Origin: Flavobacteriales bacterium
GTDB lineage: Bacteria > Bacteroidota > Bacteroidia > Flavobacteriales_D > Crocinitomicaceae
DNA: 64,000 bases
NCBI GenBank assembly: GCA_947488235.1
Contig: CANLAQ010000002.1
Location: 38,190-102,189 of the forward strand
Direction of reading: 5' to 3'
Shown here: one piece after another, positions 61,743 through 64,000 of the stretch
Position numbering within the stretch: position 1 is the stretch's first letter
How the letters are laid out: every line of letters begins with the position of its first letter
Program-made: the position numbers and the translations under genes
The notes under the pieces: generated by a model
The model's input: only the letters and a program-made list of their open reading frames with translations
The model's database searches: none
What the model was told of the DNA's origin: nothing

Positions 61743-64000
61743 ATGAAGAAACTTTTACTTTTATTTATTATTTTTTTAGCGAGCCTTAGTCAGCTTTCTG
61801 CCCAGTTTTGCCTTGCCCCGTCTTCTACTTTGGCAATTGTGCCAAATGGAACCATTCAATATACGCCTTATTATTCTTCAGGTGCTAGGGTTTTCTCTTT
61901 TACAGGAACGGCAGGCTGCGTTTATACTTTTTCTACTTGTGGACAAAGTACGGTTGATACCTATCTTCGTTTACACAATTCCGCATTAACCTTAATAGCA
62001 GCCGCAGATGATCAATGCGGACCTTTTCAGTCTAATATGGTTTGGACCTGTCCGGCAACCGGCACCTATTACATGCACCTTTCGAGATGGACATGTTTTG
62101 GCTTGACTTCCTCCACTCGAATGAGTTATACCGTGTCTTGCCCAACACCTTGCACGCAAACTAGCGTTACATTAAATATGTTTGATTCGTGGGGAGACGG
62201 ATGGAATGGAGCCACATACACCTTGACCAATTCTGCCGGGGCAGCTGTTGCATCGGGTACTTTACCTACAGGTAGTTTCGGTACGGCCGTACTTTGTTTA
62301 GCTCCAGGTTGTTATTATATGAATGTAACAGGGGGAACTTATCCTTGGGAATGTTCATGGAATTTATCTGTAGCCGGCGGAACGGTTGCAAATGGCGGCG
62401 CTCCCGCCACAAATATTGTCGTCCCTGTGGGTGTTTCATCTTGCACGGTCCCCAATCCCCCCACCTCTATAAGCGCAACAGCTCAAACAATTTGTTTAGG
62501 GGGTTCTACTACATTAACGGCAAATGGTGCCGTTGGAACAGTTTATTGGTTCGCTGGAGGCTGTAATACAACAGGTCAAATTGGAACTGGTAATACCATT
62601 ACCGTTAGTCCAACGGTTACTACTACCTATTATGCAAGAAATTTTCAAAATGGTAATTTTAGCAACACTTGTGTTTCTTACACGGTTATAGTTAATAATG
62701 CTACTACCCCTACCTTTAATGCTTTACCAAATATTTGCAGTGGTACCACAGCTCCGGTCTTACCTTCCTCTTCTGTGAATTCAATTAATGGAACATGGAA
62801 TCCCGCCAATATTTCTACCGTTGCGGCGGGAACTTCTAATTATGTATTCACACCAAACGCAGGACAGTGTGCTGTAGCAGCAACAGTTGCGGTTACCGTT
62901 AATCCAAGTCCAACAATGGCTGTAACGCCGACACCCGCTGGCTGCGCAACAGTCTCCAACGGAGCTCTTAATGTTACTGCAACAGGTGGTTTGGCAGCTT
63001 ATAATGTTAGTTGGACGGGAACAAGTTCAGGAAATCCGGCAGGAACAGAAATAGCTGCAAGTGGAGGGTCTTATGCGATTAGCAACCTTTCCGCAGGCAC
63101 TTATAATGTTACTCTTGCTGGGTCAAATTCATGTCAAGCAACTGCAAGCGCAACGATAAGTTCTTTGCCTGCAATTACAACAACAGCCATACCTACCGCC
63201 GTAACTTGTAACGGATTAAGCAATGGCTCTATTTTGCTTAGTGCTGCAAATGGTACAGCACCATATAATGTTAGTTGGACAGGGCCAAGTTCAGGAAATC
63301 CAAGCGGAACAGAAATTGCTTCTGCAGGAGCCTCCTATTCAATACCTGCTCTTGTAGCAGGGGTTTATTCCATTACCGTAACAGATGCAGTTGGTTGTAC
63401 AAGCACAATATCTGCAACCGTTTCTCAACCTACAGCCTTATCCCCAAGTACCTCTCAAGTTAATGTTTTATGTTTTGGAAATAGTTCTGCAAGTATTAAC
63501 CTTACCCCAACAGGTGGAACAGCACCTTACACTTATTTGTGGAGTAATACTGCTACTACTGAAGATTTAGCCAATCTCGCATCTGGAACTTATACCGTTA
63601 CTACAACTGATGCCAATGGTTGTACAAGTTCCAATTCAGTAACCATTACACAACCAACAGCGGCATTAAGTTTATTGGAAACCCATACGAATGTGCTGTG
63701 TTTTGGTAATACAACGGGAGGGATTGATTTAATTCCAGCAGGCGGTACAGCGCCTTATACTTATTTATGGAGCAATACTGCTACTACGGAAGACATCGCT
63801 AATATCGCATCTGGAATTTATACTGTTACGACTACTGATGCTAATGGATGCACCGCAACTTTGAGTGTAACTATTACACAACCAGTTGCCGGAATGAACT
63901 TAACAGAAACGCATTCAAATGTTTTGTGTTTTGGAGCTTCAACGGCCTCAATAGATCAGACAGTTACCGGTGGAACAGGCCCTTATACTTATTTGTGGAG
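61743..64000 (+). CDS. Exported SprB-repeat adhesin-like protein, C-terminus beyond window
   Basis: An open frame from ATG 61743 to the window edge: 752 codons, no stop. Residues 1-20 are a signal peptide (KKLLLLFIIFLASLSQLSA). Next comes a Cys-rich N-terminal domain (about 21-140) with repeated CxxxxxxxVxTYLRL-type strands. A domain with FDSWGDGWNG (147-156) and CLAPGCYYMNVTGG follows. Ig/PKD-like repeats of about 88 residues come next (260-570), then SprB-type repeats of exactly 76 residues from about 574 (NVLCFGN ... GGTAPYTYLWSNTATTEDxA ... GTYTVTTTDANGCT). Relatives are large gliding or attachment adhesins exported by the type IX system. The sorting signal would be outside the window. 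Confidence 0.88.
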   Translation, partial: MKKLLLLFIIFLASLSQLSAQFCLAPSSTLAIVPNGTIQYTPYYSSGARVFSFTGTAGCVYTFSTCGQSTVDTYLRLHNSALTLIAAADDQCGPFQSNMVWTCPATGTYYMHLSRWTCFGLTSSTRMSYTVSCPTPCTQTSVTLNMFDSWGDGWNGATYTLTNSAGAAVASGTLPTGSFGTAVLCLAPGCYYMNVTGGTYPWECSWNLSVAGGTVANGGAPATNIVVPVGVSSCTVPNPPTSISATAQTICLGGSTTLTANGAVGTVYWFAGGCNTTGQIGTGNTITVSPTVTTTYYARNFQNGNFSNTCVSYTVIVNNATTPTFNALPNICSGTTAPVLPSSSVNSINGTWNPANISTVAAGTSNYVFTPNAGQCAVAATVAVTVNPSPTMAVTPTPAGCATVSNGALNVTATGGLAAYNVSWTGTSSGNPAGTEIAASGGSYAISNLSAGTYNVTLAGSNSCQATASATISSLPAITTTAIPTAVTCNGLSNGSILLSAANGTAPYNVSWTGPSSGNPSGTEIASAGASYSIPALVAGVYSITVTDAVGCTSTISATVSQPTALSPSTSQVNVLCFGNSSASINLTPTGGTAPYTYLWSNTATTEDLANLASGTYTVTTTDANGCTSSNSVTITQPTAALSLLETHTNVLCFGNTTGGIDLIPAGGTAPYTYLWSNTATTEDIANIASGIYTVTTTDANGCTATLSVTITQPVAGMNLTETHSNVLCFGASTASIDQTVTGGTGPYTYLW
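63462..64000 (+). repeat. 228-bp tandem SprB-type repeats, running off the window
   Basis: Units start at 63462, 63690 and 63918 with an exact 228-bp period (76 codons). Conserved blocks code for VLCFGN, GGTAPYTYLWSNTATTED and TYTVTTTDANGCT. DNA identity is high but the units are not identical. An older 264-bp repeat pair (aligned at 63001 and 63265) precedes them. Confidence 0.88.

Noticed and set aside
62294-63570. Three short plus-strand ORFs inside the SprB-repeat region
   Set aside because: The continuous frame from 61743 has a signal peptide and repeats with matching period; these ORFs are out-of-frame shadows of it.

Overview
The window is a gene-dense, AT-rich stretch of a Bacteroidota chromosome, most likely a free-living aquatic member of the Flavobacteriales (Cryomorphaceae/Crocinitomicaceae-like). 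The evidence is: several large exported proteins with type IX secretion (T9SS) C-terminal signals and SprB-like repeats, DUF4270 and DUF2141 proteins, a b558-type SdhC-SdhA-SdhB operon, a DTE-type proteorhodopsin, Bacteroidota-type promoters (TTG-N19-TAnnTTTG), and A-rich leaders with almost no Shine-Dalgarno sequences. The genus is an inference. I saw no prophage, insertion sequence, CRISPR array or defence system.

Layout. 1-8.8 kb: 3'-truncated cysS (minus), ispD and an S66 carboxypeptidase, sdhCAB, then rnc-fabF-acpP on the minus strand. 8.8-20.7 kb: purN and kynU (convergent); a tightly overlapping hemL-SDR-cruF-crtZ-crtYcd run (tetrapyrrole plus carotenoid); rfaE2, panD and panC (minus); a glycogen-synthase-like pseudoenzyme, a DUF4270 lipoprotein and glmS. 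20.8-30 kb: proteorhodopsin, a PAP2-like membrane protein, rpoN, asnS, a small membrane protein, an 800-residue T9SS type B surface protein, pth and a GNAT-like protein. 30.1-30.8 kb: tRNA-Ser(GGA) and about 560 bp of non-coding, hairpin-rich DNA bounded by 40-bp direct repeats. 30.8-46.4 kb: ansA, tatD, galE, a DUF2141 protein, a 1367-residue repeat-rich exported protein, an LpxH-like phosphoesterase with a glycosyltransferase, ppk1, an orphan biotin carrier and ileS. 46.5-61.6 kb: an exported superoxide dismutase with an extra C-terminal domain, mgtE, lysS, recX, rng, a 30-codon bS22/mS38-like gene, an HU gene, mutY, pepA, pdxA, and the lipid operon yceD-rpmF-plsX-fabH-accB-accC. From 61.7 kb: the N-terminal 752 codons of a SprB-repeat adhesin that runs off the window.

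How the parts fit. Lycopene cyclase and beta-carotene hydroxylase would supply beta-carotene (the retinal precursor) and zeaxanthin. About 6 kb away the proteorhodopsin carries glycine at the helix-E position that opens a carotenoid-binding fenestration in xanthorhodopsin-like pumps. A rhodopsin with a zeaxanthin-type antenna is therefore the most interesting functional reading of the window. It is an inference from residues and gene content. The retinal-forming dioxygenase (blh) and crtB/crtI are not in the window.

Other points for a second look: four genes whose -7 promoter box ends 3-5 nt before the start codon (predicted leaderless mRNAs), the SOD fusion, the repeat-bounded non-coding block beside tRNA-Ser, the degenerate glycogen-synthase-like gene, and a hairpin in the leader of the RNase G gene.
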